Below, piece by piece: positions 1 through 11,859 of a stretch of 64,000 nucleotides of DNA. This DNA is from Nocardiopsis flavescens (lineage in GTDB: Bacteria; Actinomycetota; Actinomycetes; Streptosporangiales; Streptosporangiaceae): assembly GCF_900141985.1 (NCBI RefSeq), contig NZ_FQZK01000022.1, forward strand, positions 29,280 through 93,279. Direction: 5' to 3'. Under the pieces are notes generated by a model, which was given only the letters and a program-made list of their open reading frames with translations, was not told the origin of the DNA and searched no databases. Positions within the stretch are counted from its first letter, which is position 1. Each line of letters opens with the position of its first letter. The translations under genes and the position numbers were made by a program.

Positions 1-137
1 CCTCCGAGGCCGCCGCCGAGGGCGGGGAGGGCGGCCTGCCGCTGAGCGTCATCGTCATCGCGGCGGTGGGCGTGGTCGCGGTCGCCGCCGTCGTGGTGGT
101 CGCCGTCCGCCTGCGCCGGGGCTCCGCCTCGGAGTAG
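1..137 (+). CDS. C-terminal end of a membrane-anchored protein (partial)
   Basis: Only the last 44 residues are inside the window; the frame begins at base 3. They comprise a short Glu/Gly-rich linker, one hydrophobic segment of about 22 residues rich in Val/Ala/Ile, and a short basic tail (RLRRGSASE) before TAG. This is the usual end of an actinobacterial surface protein anchored by a C-terminal membrane helix with its tail in the cytoplasm. There is no sortase motif in the visible part. The function of the missing domain cannot be told. The gene converges on the PP2C phosphatase gene, and a strong hairpin lies between them. Confidence 0.7.
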   Translation, partial: SEAAAEGGEGGLPLSVIVIAAVGVVAVAAVVVVAVRLRRGSASE

Positions 138-150
138 GCGCCGCCCGGGA

Positions 151-201
151 ACGTCCGAAGGGCCCGCGCACCGGTGACCGGTGCGCGGGCCCTTCGGACG
201 T
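151..201. terminator. Perfect 25-bp hairpin between convergent genes
   Basis: Bases 151-175 and 177-201 are exact reverse complements of each other with a single base at the apex. There is no T-tract, as is common in high-GC actinomycetes. It lies 14 bases after the stop of the leftmost gene and 65 bases from the stop of the PP2C gene, so it probably ends transcription in both directions. Confidence 0.8.
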
Positions 202-265
202 TGCGGGATGCGGGAGGGCCGCCGGGCTCCGGCGGCCGTCCGCCGCGGCGGGCGGCGGGCGGACC

Positions 266-1027
266 TCAGACGCGGCGGGCGAGCAGAATGCTGATGTTGT
301 CCTTGCCGCCCGCCTCCATGGCGGCCTGCCACAGGGCGTGCACGGCGGCCTCGTCGCTGCCGGCCTCGGCGATCATCCGCTCCATCTCCTCGACCAGCAC
401 CAGGTCGGACAGGCCGTCGCTGCACATCAGCCAGGCGCTGGGGTCGGCGGAGTCGTCGCGGCCCACGTGCGGGACCATGCTGCCGCCCGAGCTGCCGCCC
501 AGGGACTGGGTGATGAAGTTGGTGGTGACGGGCCGTCCGTCCTCGGAGGGGGGCAGCGCCGGGGAGTCGTCCTCGGAGAGCTGCACCAGGCGGCGCCCGT
601 CCAGGCGGTAGGTGCGGGAGTCGCCGACGTTGAACCAGAAGTTGCCGTCGTTGTTGAGCAGCACGCCCGCGACGGTGGTCCCCATCCCGGCGAACTCGGT
701 GTGCTGCAGGGCGTGGTCCTTGATCTCCTCGTCGATGTTGCTCAGCAGCTGGGCGATCTCGTCCGGGCCGCCCAGGCGCGGCCCCATCTCCGCCATGCGG
801 TGCACGGCGTGCTCGGAGGCGATCTCCCCGGCGGCCTGGCCGCCGATGCCGTCGGCGACCGCCAGGATGACGGGCTCGCTCACCGGCAGCACGCAGCGGA
901 CCGGCGAGGTCATGTTCGCACTGGCGACGGTCAGGGCCCCCATGACGATGGCGTCCTCGTTGGCGGGACGTATCGCGCCCCGGTGCGTGAGGGCCGTGAC
1001 GATGACTTCCCCACCAGCGACACCCAT
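266..1027 (-). CDS. PP2C-family Ser/Thr protein phosphatase
   Basis: A 253-residue metal-dependent protein phosphatase that removes phosphate from Ser/Thr residues. The PP2C motifs occur in order: RPANEDA near the N-terminus, ADGIGGQAAGE, GMGTT, NVGDSRTYRL, SDGLSDLV, and the closing metal-binding GGKDNIS right at the C-terminus. The protein is thus a minimal cytoplasmic catalytic domain with no membrane segment or sensory domain. Most actinobacterial PstP enzymes carry a C-terminal helix and sit beside FtsW/PBP genes; this one has neither. Its position ahead of several partner-switch genes suggests it may dephosphorylate an anti-anti-sigma factor, but that is inferred from neighbours only. 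Confidence 0.9.
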   Translation of the reverse strand: MGVAGGEVIVTALTHRGAIRPANEDAIVMGALTVASANMTSPVRCVLPVSEPVILAVADGIGGQAAGEIASEHAVHRMAEMGPRLGGPDEIAQLLSNIDEEIKDHALQHTEFAGMGTTVAGVLLNNDGNFWFNVGDSRTYRLDGRRLVQLSEDDSPALPPSEDGRPVTTNFITQSLGGSSGGSMVPHVGRDDSADPSAWLMCSDGLSDLVLVEEMERMIAEAGSDEAAVHALWQAAMEAGGKDNISILLARRV

Positions 1028-1742
1028 ACGCCCTTCCTCCCGTTTCGTCGGCCGTGGCCGCTGCCCGACACATGCGCCGGACCCTTGGTCGAATCCCGTT
1101 CAACGTCTGGATTCTGCAACCGTACCGAGCCACTGCCGGGGTAGGTCAAAATCCGGGTACATCATGACGGAAAACACCCGGATACGCAGTTCCTGCACGG
1201 GATTCGAGTGCCGAAAGTGCTGCCCGGAGAACGTGTTGCTCCGCATTGACAGTAGCGGCCACGGCGAGCGTCCGGCAGGGTCCCCCGGGCCCCGCTTTCC
1301 GGGCGGTCCCGAACACCGGGTTCACGGCGCCCGACGCCGGTCGAAATCCCCCCTCCGGTTGTCCCGGGGCGCGGGGTCTGACAGAATGTGCCCGTTGGGT
1401 GTCTAAGACGCAGACACACACGACCACCATCGTGCAGCCGATGCCGGTTACGCACGGTGGCGAATGGTATCCCTTCGAACAGGTCGTCTGGTGTGGTTCC
1501 CGTGCGTCTGCCCTTCTTCCTCTCCCCCCTTCTTTCCCCTCCCTGCGACGGGTGCCGTGCACCCGTCCCCCGGGCCGCCGTGCATCCACCGCCGAGCGCC
1601 CCCCTGCGCCGTGCGCGCCGTCGGTGAGCCGAACACCCCTCCCTTTCAGAACCATCCGCCCGTCCCGGGGGACTCCGACCCCGCTCCGAAGTCCCCCGGG
1701 CACCTCGACGGGCACCCGCTCGTGCCCTAGGAGTCCAGCCCC
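1028..1742. other. Long intergenic region between PP2C and GT4 genes
   Basis: This 715-base gap separates two divergent genes. Open frames through it have no recognisable domain. It contains an 8-bp inverted repeat (1151-1158 with 1176-1183, 17-base spacer) in a locally less GC-rich patch. A possible minus-strand promoter for the PP2C gene has TTGACC at 1149-1144 and TACGGT at 1124-1119, but the 19-base spacer is longer than ideal. A perfect TTGACA at 1246-1251 on the plus strand has no good -10 partner. The stretch near 1500-1740 is C/T-rich. A long 5' leader for the glycosyltransferase or a small RNA is possible but unproven. Confidence 0.4.
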
Positions 1743-3011
1743 GTGAAGATCGCGATGATCGCCGAACACACCACCCCCCTCCCCGCCCACCGCGGCGAAC
1801 CGGCCTGCCCCGCGAGCCTGCACCTGTGCGCCCTCTCCCGGCAGCTGGCCAAACGCGGCCACAAGGTCACCGTCTACGTCCGCCGCAGCGACCCGGAGCA
1901 GCCCGAGGGCCGCACCCGGATGGCGCGCGGCGTCTCCGTGACCCACCTCGACGCCGGGCCGGCCCGGCCGCTCGACGAGCGTGAGCACGCGGAGCACACC
2001 GGAGCGTTCGGCACCGCCCTGGCCGCCGCCCTCGACGAGGACCGCCCCGACGTCCTGCACGCCATCGGCTGGACCAGCGGCCTGGCCGCCCTGCACGCCC
2101 AGGCGCACAGCGAGCGCGACCAGAGCGCGATCCCGCTGGTGCAGACCTTCCACTCCCTCAACGCAGCCGAGCAGCGCTCCGGGATGGACAGCGACCCCCA
2201 GCGCACCCGCATGGAGTCGATCCTGGCCTCGCGCGCCGACCGGGTGATCGTGCACTCCACCGACCAGCAGAACGAGCTGGCCCGCCTGGGCGTGCCCCGG
2301 CACCACGTCGGCGTCGTGCCGTTCGGCGTGGACACCGACCACTTCACCGTGGAGGGCGGCACGTCCTCCGAGTACTGGCGGTCCTCCCGCGGCGAGCGCC
2401 CGCGCCTGGTCGCGGTCACCTCCCTGGACCGCTCCGGCGGCGCCGACCGCCTCGTGGACTCGCTGCTGCGCATGCCCGAGGCCGAGCTGCTGCTGGTCTC
2501 CACCTCCTCCCGCACCGGCGTCCCGCTGGACGAGGACGCCCGCCGGCTGGAGATCCGGGCCAAGGAGGCGGGCGTCGAGGACCGCCTGCACCTGGTCGGC
2601 CCGGTGGAGCGCAAGGAGCTCCCCCGCCTGCTGCGCTCGGCGGACGTGTTCGTGTCCGCCGCCTCCTACGACCCCTACGGCGGGGCCGTGCTGGAGGCCA
2701 TGGCGTGCGGCCTGCCCGTGGTGGCCACCGCCACCGGCGCCGTCCCCGGGGCCGTCCTGCACCGCACCAGCGGCGTCCTGATGCGGTTCGGCCACCCCGA
2801 CGAGGTCGCCCGGGCCGTGCGGGCGGTCCTGGGCACGCCGACCATGAGCACCGCGTACGGCATCGCCGCGGTGGACCGCGCCCGGTCCCGGTTCACCTGG
2901 CAGCGGATCGCGACCGAGACCGAGATCGCCTACGAGCGGGCCCGTCCCGCCGAGCGCGACGGGCTCGACGAGGAGGCGGACGGCCTGGTGCTGTCCGGGG
3001 CCGCGCGCTGA
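1743..3011 (+). CDS. GT4-family glycosyltransferase
   Basis: A 422-residue retaining glycosyltransferase of the GT-B fold, family 4. The N-terminal half starts with the usual MKIAMIAE strand and a group that is reminiscent of acceptor-binding domains. The C-terminal half carries the donor-nucleotide signature YDPYGGAVLEAMACG followed by LPVVAT; the first acid of the EX7E motif is Asp here. Translation starts at GTG 1743, supported by AGGAG at 1729-1733 nine bases upstream. There is no membrane helix. Sugar and acceptor cannot be named from sequence. It stands alone between signalling genes, so its role is unclear; cell-envelope glycan or glycolipid synthesis is the general expectation. Confidence 0.88.
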   Translation: MKIAMIAEHTTPLPAHRGEPACPASLHLCALSRQLAKRGHKVTVYVRRSDPEQPEGRTRMARGVSVTHLDAGPARPLDEREHAEHTGAFGTALAAALDEDRPDVLHAIGWTSGLAALHAQAHSERDQSAIPLVQTFHSLNAAEQRSGMDSDPQRTRMESILASRADRVIVHSTDQQNELARLGVPRHHVGVVPFGVDTDHFTVEGGTSSEYWRSSRGERPRLVAVTSLDRSGGADRLVDSLLRMPEAELLLVSTSSRTGVPLDEDARRLEIRAKEAGVEDRLHLVGPVERKELPRLLRSADVFVSAASYDPYGGAVLEAMACGLPVVATATGAVPGAVLHRTSGVLMRFGHPDEVARAVRAVLGTPTMSTAYGIAAVDRARSRFTWQRIATETEIAYERARPAERDGLDEEADGLVLSGAAR

Positions 3012-3047
3012 CCACCGTGCCCTCCCTCCCCCCGCGACCGCGTTATC

Positions 3048-3075
3048 GGCCCCCCGGTGTCACCGCCGGGGGGCC
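3048..3075 (+). terminator. GC-rich hairpin after the GT4 gene
   Basis: Ten-base arms at 3048-3057 and 3066-3075 pair perfectly around an eight-base loop, 37 bases downstream of the glycosyltransferase stop and before the next start at 3148. No T-tract follows. Confidence 0.6.
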
Positions 3076-3147
3076 GCAGCGGGTACATCTCGGTCGACGG
3101 CTCCCGCACCCGGGCTCCGCGACCCCCGACCCGCCGACCACGGATCC

Positions 3148-4110
3148 ATGACCTTCGAACACCAGGGCCTGCTCTTCCGCCGCGATCACCGGCTCCGCGA
3201 GGCGGTGGCCGACGTGCTGCGCCCCGCCGCGGGCGCCCGCACCGTGCTGGCGGTCTCCGGCGTGCGCGCCGCGGGGCTGCTGTCCGCGCTCCCCGGGGAC
3301 GCGGCGGCGGACGTGCGCGTCGTGGACCGCGACCGCCTGTACGCCTCTCCCGGGCGCGCCCTGGCGGCGCTGCACCGGATGGCGTCGGCGCACCCCGGCG
3401 GAGTGGTCGCCGTCGTCGAGCCCCCGCTCCTCCACGGCGCCCTGGAGCGGCGCGAGTGGCGCCGCTGGGAGTCGGTGCTGTGCACGGCCCTGGCCCCCTC
3501 CCGGATGCGCCTGGTGTGCGTCCACGACGAGCGCTCGCTGTCCCCCCGCGACCGGGCGGCGGTGCTCGCCACCCACCCGGTACTGGTCGGCGCCGACGGG
3601 CCGCGCGCGAACCCGTCGTACCAGGGGACCGCGGCGTTCGGGTCGCGTCCGCGCGCTCCCGAGCCGCTGCCCGTGCAGGGACCCGTGCACCGGCTGGAGG
3701 TCGGCCCGTCCCTGCCGCGGCTGCGGCAGGAGCTGACCGCCCTGGGGCGGTCGGAGGGGATGGACCCCGACCGGGTGGAGCGGATGGTCACGGCCGTCAA
3801 CGAGGTGGCCGCCAACGTGGTGGAGCACGGGGCGGGCAAGGGCGGCGTGCGGGTGTGGCGGTCCTGGGACCGGTGGGTGTGCGACGTGACCGACGAGTGC
3901 GGGGGCCCGGCCGACCCGCTGGCCGGGTACCGCCCCTCCGACGGGCTGCGCCCCCGGGGCTACGGGCTCTGGATCACCCGGCAGATCTGCGACTACCTGG
4001 AGATCACCGGGGGCGGCGAGGGCTCCTCGGTGCGGCTGCACTTCCTGGACCACCGCGTGGAGGACCTGCCGGCCGACGGCGGACAGGACCGCGCCGGAGA
4101 CGTCCACTGA
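3148..4110 (+). CDS. MEDS-domain sensor with RsbW-like ATPase domain
   Basis: A 320-residue two-domain regulator. Residues about 5-165 resemble the MEDS sensory domain, including a typical end (CVHDERSLS, then VLATHPVLVG and NPSY). Residues about 185-305 form a GHKL/HATPase domain of the anti-sigma kinase type: the N-box is NEVAANVVEHG, the G1 region VTDECGG and the G2 region RGYGLWITRQ. There is no HisKA domain, so it should phosphorylate a protein serine (an STAS partner) rather than act as a histidine kinase. The STAS gene converges on it only 12 bases away, an obvious candidate partner. Family knowledge: such MEDS-ATPase proteins are annotated as RsbA-type anti-sigma regulators. Confidence 0.85.
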   Translation: MTFEHQGLLFRRDHRLREAVADVLRPAAGARTVLAVSGVRAAGLLSALPGDAAADVRVVDRDRLYASPGRALAALHRMASAHPGGVVAVVEPPLLHGALERREWRRWESVLCTALAPSRMRLVCVHDERSLSPRDRAAVLATHPVLVGADGPRANPSYQGTAAFGSRPRAPEPLPVQGPVHRLEVGPSLPRLRQELTALGRSEGMDPDRVERMVTAVNEVAANVVEHGAGKGGVRVWRSWDRWVCDVTDECGGPADPLAGYRPSDGLRPRGYGLWITRQICDYLEITGGGEGSSVRLHFLDHRVEDLPADGGQDRAGDVH

Positions 4111-4122
4111 GAGCGGCGGGGA

Positions 4123-4482
4123 TCAGCCCCGGAGGCCGTCGACGGCCGCGTCCACCGTGTCGATGATCGGGATGACCTGGTCGATCCCGGCGATCATGAA
4201 CAGGCGCATCACCTGGCGCTGGGGCTCGGCGACCACCAGGCCCACCCCCAGGTCGCGGGCGTGCCGGTAGGAGGCGACCAGGACGCCGATGCACCGGGAG
4301 TCGCAGAACCCCACCTTGGTGAGGTCGATGACCACGCCCTGCGGCGGTTCGGGGACCAGGATGCGGTCCAGCTCCACGGCCAGGGCGGGCGAGGTCACCG
4401 CGTCCATCTCCCCCACGGGTGTCACGACGACGATCCCGTCCTCGCGACGGACCGAGATGTCTGATGACGCCACGCTCGCCAC
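4123..4482 (-). CDS. STAS-domain anti-anti-sigma factor
   Basis: A 119-residue single STAS domain of the RsbV/SpoIIAA type, which binds an RsbW-like kinase and frees a sigma factor when unphosphorylated. The core strand VVVTPVGEMDAVTSP and the phospho-acceptor loop VGFCDSRCIGVL are clear. The Asp-Ser of the loop is kept, but the usual small residue plus Gly after it is Arg-Cys here, so phosphorylation behaviour may differ from the textbook factor. It is transcribed convergently to the MEDS-ATPase gene and divergently from nothing close upstream. ATG start at 4482. Confidence 0.88.
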   Translation of the reverse strand: MASVASSDISVRREDGIVVVTPVGEMDAVTSPALAVELDRILVPEPPQGVVIDLTKVGFCDSRCIGVLVASYRHARDLGVGLVVAEPQRQVMRLFMIAGIDQVIPIIDTVDAAVDGLRG

Positions 4483-4596
4483 TCCTTGTCGCCGTCGGAT
4501 CGGCCGGTCACGGCACCCGGCCCCTGCCCATCATCGCGCCTTTCGATCACGCTCGGGACTCATCGCCGCCCGTCACACCCGGCGGGCCCGCGGCGT

Positions 4597-5358
4597 TCAC
4601 CCCCCGGACGCCCCGGTCCTGGGGCCCGTGTTCTCGGCGACGAGGTCCCGGGCCACGTCCACGACCCTCTTGCGGTTGCGCTGGGCCACCTCGCGCAGCG
4701 CGGCGAAGGCGGTGTCCGCGTCGCAGCCGCGGGCGTGCATGATGATGCCTTTCGCCTGGTCGATGACGGTGCGCGCGGACATGGCGCGGCGCATGTGCGC
4801 GCTCTGGCGCGCCTCGTCGGTGCGGCGGCCGACGGTGGCCAGGGACGCCGCGGCGTGCTCGGCCAGCAGGGCGGTGAGCGGGGCGACCACGCCCTCGTCG
4901 AAGGCGTCCGGCCGCACGGAATGCACCCCGAACGTGACCACCCGGTCCGCGTCGGCGCCGTCGCCGGGCAGCGGGCTGGGCAGGGTGAGGGAGGAGCGGT
5001 CCCCGCACTGCACGGCCATGCTGGTGTAGCGCGGCCAGCGGTGGGACTCGCGCAGCACGTCCCCCACCCGGACCTGGCGCATCTCGCGCACCGCCTCCAC
5101 CGCGGGTCCCTGGTCGGTCGTGTACTGGTGCTCGAACGCGGCGGCCAGGTCGGCGTGCGAGGCGCCGTAGTCGGCGACCACGTGGCGCACCGAGCCGTCG
5201 GGGCCGACCACCTCGCGCCAGACCACCACGAGCGCCGCCGAGCAGCCGGGGACGCCCAGCGCGGCGGCCCTGCCCATCTGGTCCAGGGCGCGTTCGAGGG
5301 TGGTGTTCCCGCTGTGCCCCAGCGCGCCGATGTCGCGGGCCAGGCGTTCGATCCACAC
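4597..5358 (-). CDS. GAF-ANTAR transcription antiterminator
   Basis: A 253-residue RNA-binding regulator. Residues about 20-170 form a GAF sensory domain. Residues about 185-240 form an ANTAR domain, with the typical AKGIIMHARGCDADTAFAAL helix pair and a following VVDVARDLV. ANTAR proteins bind paired hairpins in nascent mRNA and block termination. The frame is open well upstream of the chosen start. GTG 5358 was picked because a strong GAGGAGG sits just ahead of it, and because the alternative GTG ten codons upstream has no such site. It is divergent from the PAS/GAF gene with about 110 bases between the starts. Confidence 0.85.
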   Translation of the reverse strand: MWIERLARDIGALGHSGNTTLERALDQMGRAAALGVPGCSAALVVVWREVVGPDGSVRHVVADYGASHADLAAAFEHQYTTDQGPAVEAVREMRQVRVGDVLRESHRWPRYTSMAVQCGDRSSLTLPSPLPGDGADADRVVTFGVHSVRPDAFDEGVVAPLTALLAEHAAASLATVGRRTDEARQSAHMRRAMSARTVIDQAKGIIMHARGCDADTAFAALREVAQRNRKRVVDVARDLVAENTGPRTGASGG

Positions 5359-5470
5359 GATCCGGCCTCCTCGTTCCTCCAGGTCCACGGTAGCCCCGTG
5401 CCGCCGCGGCGGGACACATCCGTTAGCGTCGTGAAAGTCATGGCCGACCGCGACGACAGGGAGAGCCCGC

Positions 5471-6634
5471 GTGCACCTGGCGGAGCTGCAACGAGAGATC
5501 ACCGCTCTGGGCGAGCGCATCACGGCCCTGCGTGATACGCACACCATGTACCCGGACGACGGGCAGAGCACGGCCGAGGCGTCCCTGGCCGAACTGGAGT
5601 ACGCCGAGCGCCTGCTCGGCGAGGCCGGCGCGCAGCTCGCGAACGCGCACGCCGACCCGCCCGAGCAGCGCCGCCAGGGCGACGACGGCGACCGCGCGCT
5701 GCTGCGGGCCATGTTCGCCGACCTGCGCGTGCCGGTGGTGCTGCTCGACCACGAGGGGTACATCCGGCGGATCAACAACGCCGGGGCGACCCGGCTGGGC
5801 AGCGGCCCCGGTTACCTGACGGGGAAGCCGTTCGTGCACTTCGTGGACCTGCGGCGGCGGGCGGCGATGCGCTCGTGGCTGGCGGCGGTGGTCCGCGGCG
5901 ACGGCGACGCCGACCTGGAGTCCCGGCTGGCCCAGCGCGGGTGGGCCGAGGACGTGCACCTGACCCTGACCCGGCTGGTGCTGCCCTCCGAGCCGAACCC
6001 GCTGGTGCTGGTGGCGATGTCGCCGCCGATGAACGGCGGCGAGGAGGAGGGCCCCGCCCCGCTGGAGACGGAGGTGGAGGACCAGGTGGTGGTGCTGGCC
6101 GCGCGGCGGCTGGACGTGCTGACCCGGATGACCCGGCTGCTGCTGCGCTCGGCGGGGCCGGGCGGGGCCGGGGAGCCGCTGGCGCTGGCCGACGCCGCCG
6201 AGCTGCTCGCCGACTCCTACGCCGACTGGGTGATCGTGGACGTGTGCGACCTGCCCGGGGACCCCCGGGCGGCGCGGCGCGCGGTGGTGGCCGGCCCCGC
6301 CGACGCCACCGCCGGGCAGCGCCGTGAGGTGTCCGGGGCCGCGACCGAGGACGGCGACATCCCCGGCGAGGTGCTGGGCCGGGGGCAGTCGCTGCTGTTC
6401 CCGCTCATCGAGGAGGAGGGCGTGCTGGGCCGCGCCTCCTCGGGCGCGCCGCTGCTGTCGGTGCTGGGCGCCGGGTCGCTGCTGTCGGTGCCGCTGCGCG
6501 GCAGCCGGGGCGTGCGCGGGGCGCTCACCCTGATCCGGCGCAGCAACCGGGGCAGCTTCCGCCTCGCCGACCTGGGCCTGATCGAGGAGATCGGCGAGCA
6601 CATCGGCCTGGCCCTGCCGCCCCGGCCGAGCTGA
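5471..6634 (+). CDS. PAS-GAF signalling protein
   Basis: A 387-residue cytoplasmic protein starting at GTG 5471 with GGGAG a few bases upstream. An N-terminal helical segment (residues 1-60) with heptad-like leucines leads to a PAS domain (about 75-185, containing VPVVLLDHEGYIRRINNAG and YLTGKPF). A GAF-type domain follows at about 210-385 (ADWVIVDVCDL, LLSVPLRGSRGVRGALTL). There is no kinase, phosphatase or DNA-binding output domain, so it probably works by protein contact. Its context (divergent ANTAR gene, convergent osaB) suggests it belongs to the same signalling group. Similar PAS-GAF halves are found in SpoIIE-type phosphatases; here the phosphatase domain is absent. Confidence 0.75.
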   Translation: MHLAELQREITALGERITALRDTHTMYPDDGQSTAEASLAELEYAERLLGEAGAQLANAHADPPEQRRQGDDGDRALLRAMFADLRVPVVLLDHEGYIRRINNAGATRLGSGPGYLTGKPFVHFVDLRRRAAMRSWLAAVVRGDGDADLESRLAQRGWAEDVHLTLTRLVLPSEPNPLVLVAMSPPMNGGEEEGPAPLETEVEDQVVVLAARRLDVLTRMTRLLLRSAGPGGAGEPLALADAAELLADSYADWVIVDVCDLPGDPRAARRAVVAGPADATAGQRREVSGAATEDGDIPGEVLGRGQSLLFPLIEEEGVLGRASSGAPLLSVLGAGSLLSVPLRGSRGVRGALTLIRRSNRGSFRLADLGLIEEIGEHIGLALPPRPS

Positions 6635-6673
6635 CCCCGCCCCGGGGCCGGCCCCGCCGGGCCGGCCCGGCGG

Positions 6674-7320
6674 TCACTCCTCGGGGCCGTGCAGGGTGTC
6701 GATGAGGGTGGACAGGCGGGAGTACGCGCGGTCCACCCGGCGCACCCCGTCGACCAGCGGCTGGTCGGTGTCCTGGTAGGTGTCGACGATGTGGCGCCGC
6801 AGCCCGGCCAGCTCCTCCTGGACCTGGCCGGAGCGGTGGGCGAGCTGGTCGGCCAGGACCTTCCCGGGCTCGCCGGTCTCCTGCCCCAGGTCGCGCTGGA
6901 GGGTGCGGGCCTGCTCCCTCATCTGCGCCTTGAGCTGGTGCAGCTCGACGAACACCTCGACCTTGGAGCGCAGCACCCACGGGTCGAAGGGCTTGAGCAG
7001 GAAGTCGACCGCCCGCGAGGCGTAGCCGCGGAAGACCTGGTGCCGGTCGATCTCCTGGGCGGTCAGGAAGATGATCGGCACGTCCTTGGTCTTCTCGCGC
7101 TGCTTGATGTGGGCGGCCGTCTCGAAGCCGTCCATCCCCGGCATGACCACGTCCAGCAGGATGACCGCGAAGTCCGTGCCCAGAAGGTGCTTGAGCGCCT
7201 CCTCCCCGGAGCTGGCCCGGACCAGGTTCTGGTCCAGGGACGTGAGGGCCGCCTCCAGCGCGATGAGGTTCTCGTCGCGGTCGTCCACGAGGAGGATGTT
7301 GGCCTTCTGGGTCACGGCGG

Positions 7321-7324
<4 letters not shown>
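6674..7324 (-). CDS. osaB: OsaB-like response regulator with coiled-coil tail
   Basis: A 216-residue response regulator. Residues 8-125 are a receiver domain with acidic pocket VDDRDEN and phospho-acceptor Asp58 in VILLDVVMPGMDG, plus Lys in LLKPF. The C-terminal 85 residues contain no helix-turn-helix; they are strongly helical and charged, as expected for a coiled coil. This matches Streptomyces coelicolor OsaB, an osmoadaptation regulator without a DNA-binding domain. Its ATG overlaps the stop of the poly-HAMP kinase by four bases (ATGA), so the two are translationally coupled. Symbol assigned by domain architecture and gene order osaB-osaA-osaC. Confidence 0.82.
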
Positions 7325-11703
<4,379 letters not shown>

Positions 11704-11859
11704 CGAACCCCTCCTCCATGACCGTGTGACCGGCCACCACCGGGCTGTGAGCGGACGTATCGACCCACACTAACCGCCCGTGCCAAGCCGCACAGGAGGG
11801 TTGCCCATGTCGGCCCCCGCCGGACGTGGCCCGCCCGGGGGCCGTCCGGACCGGTCGGG

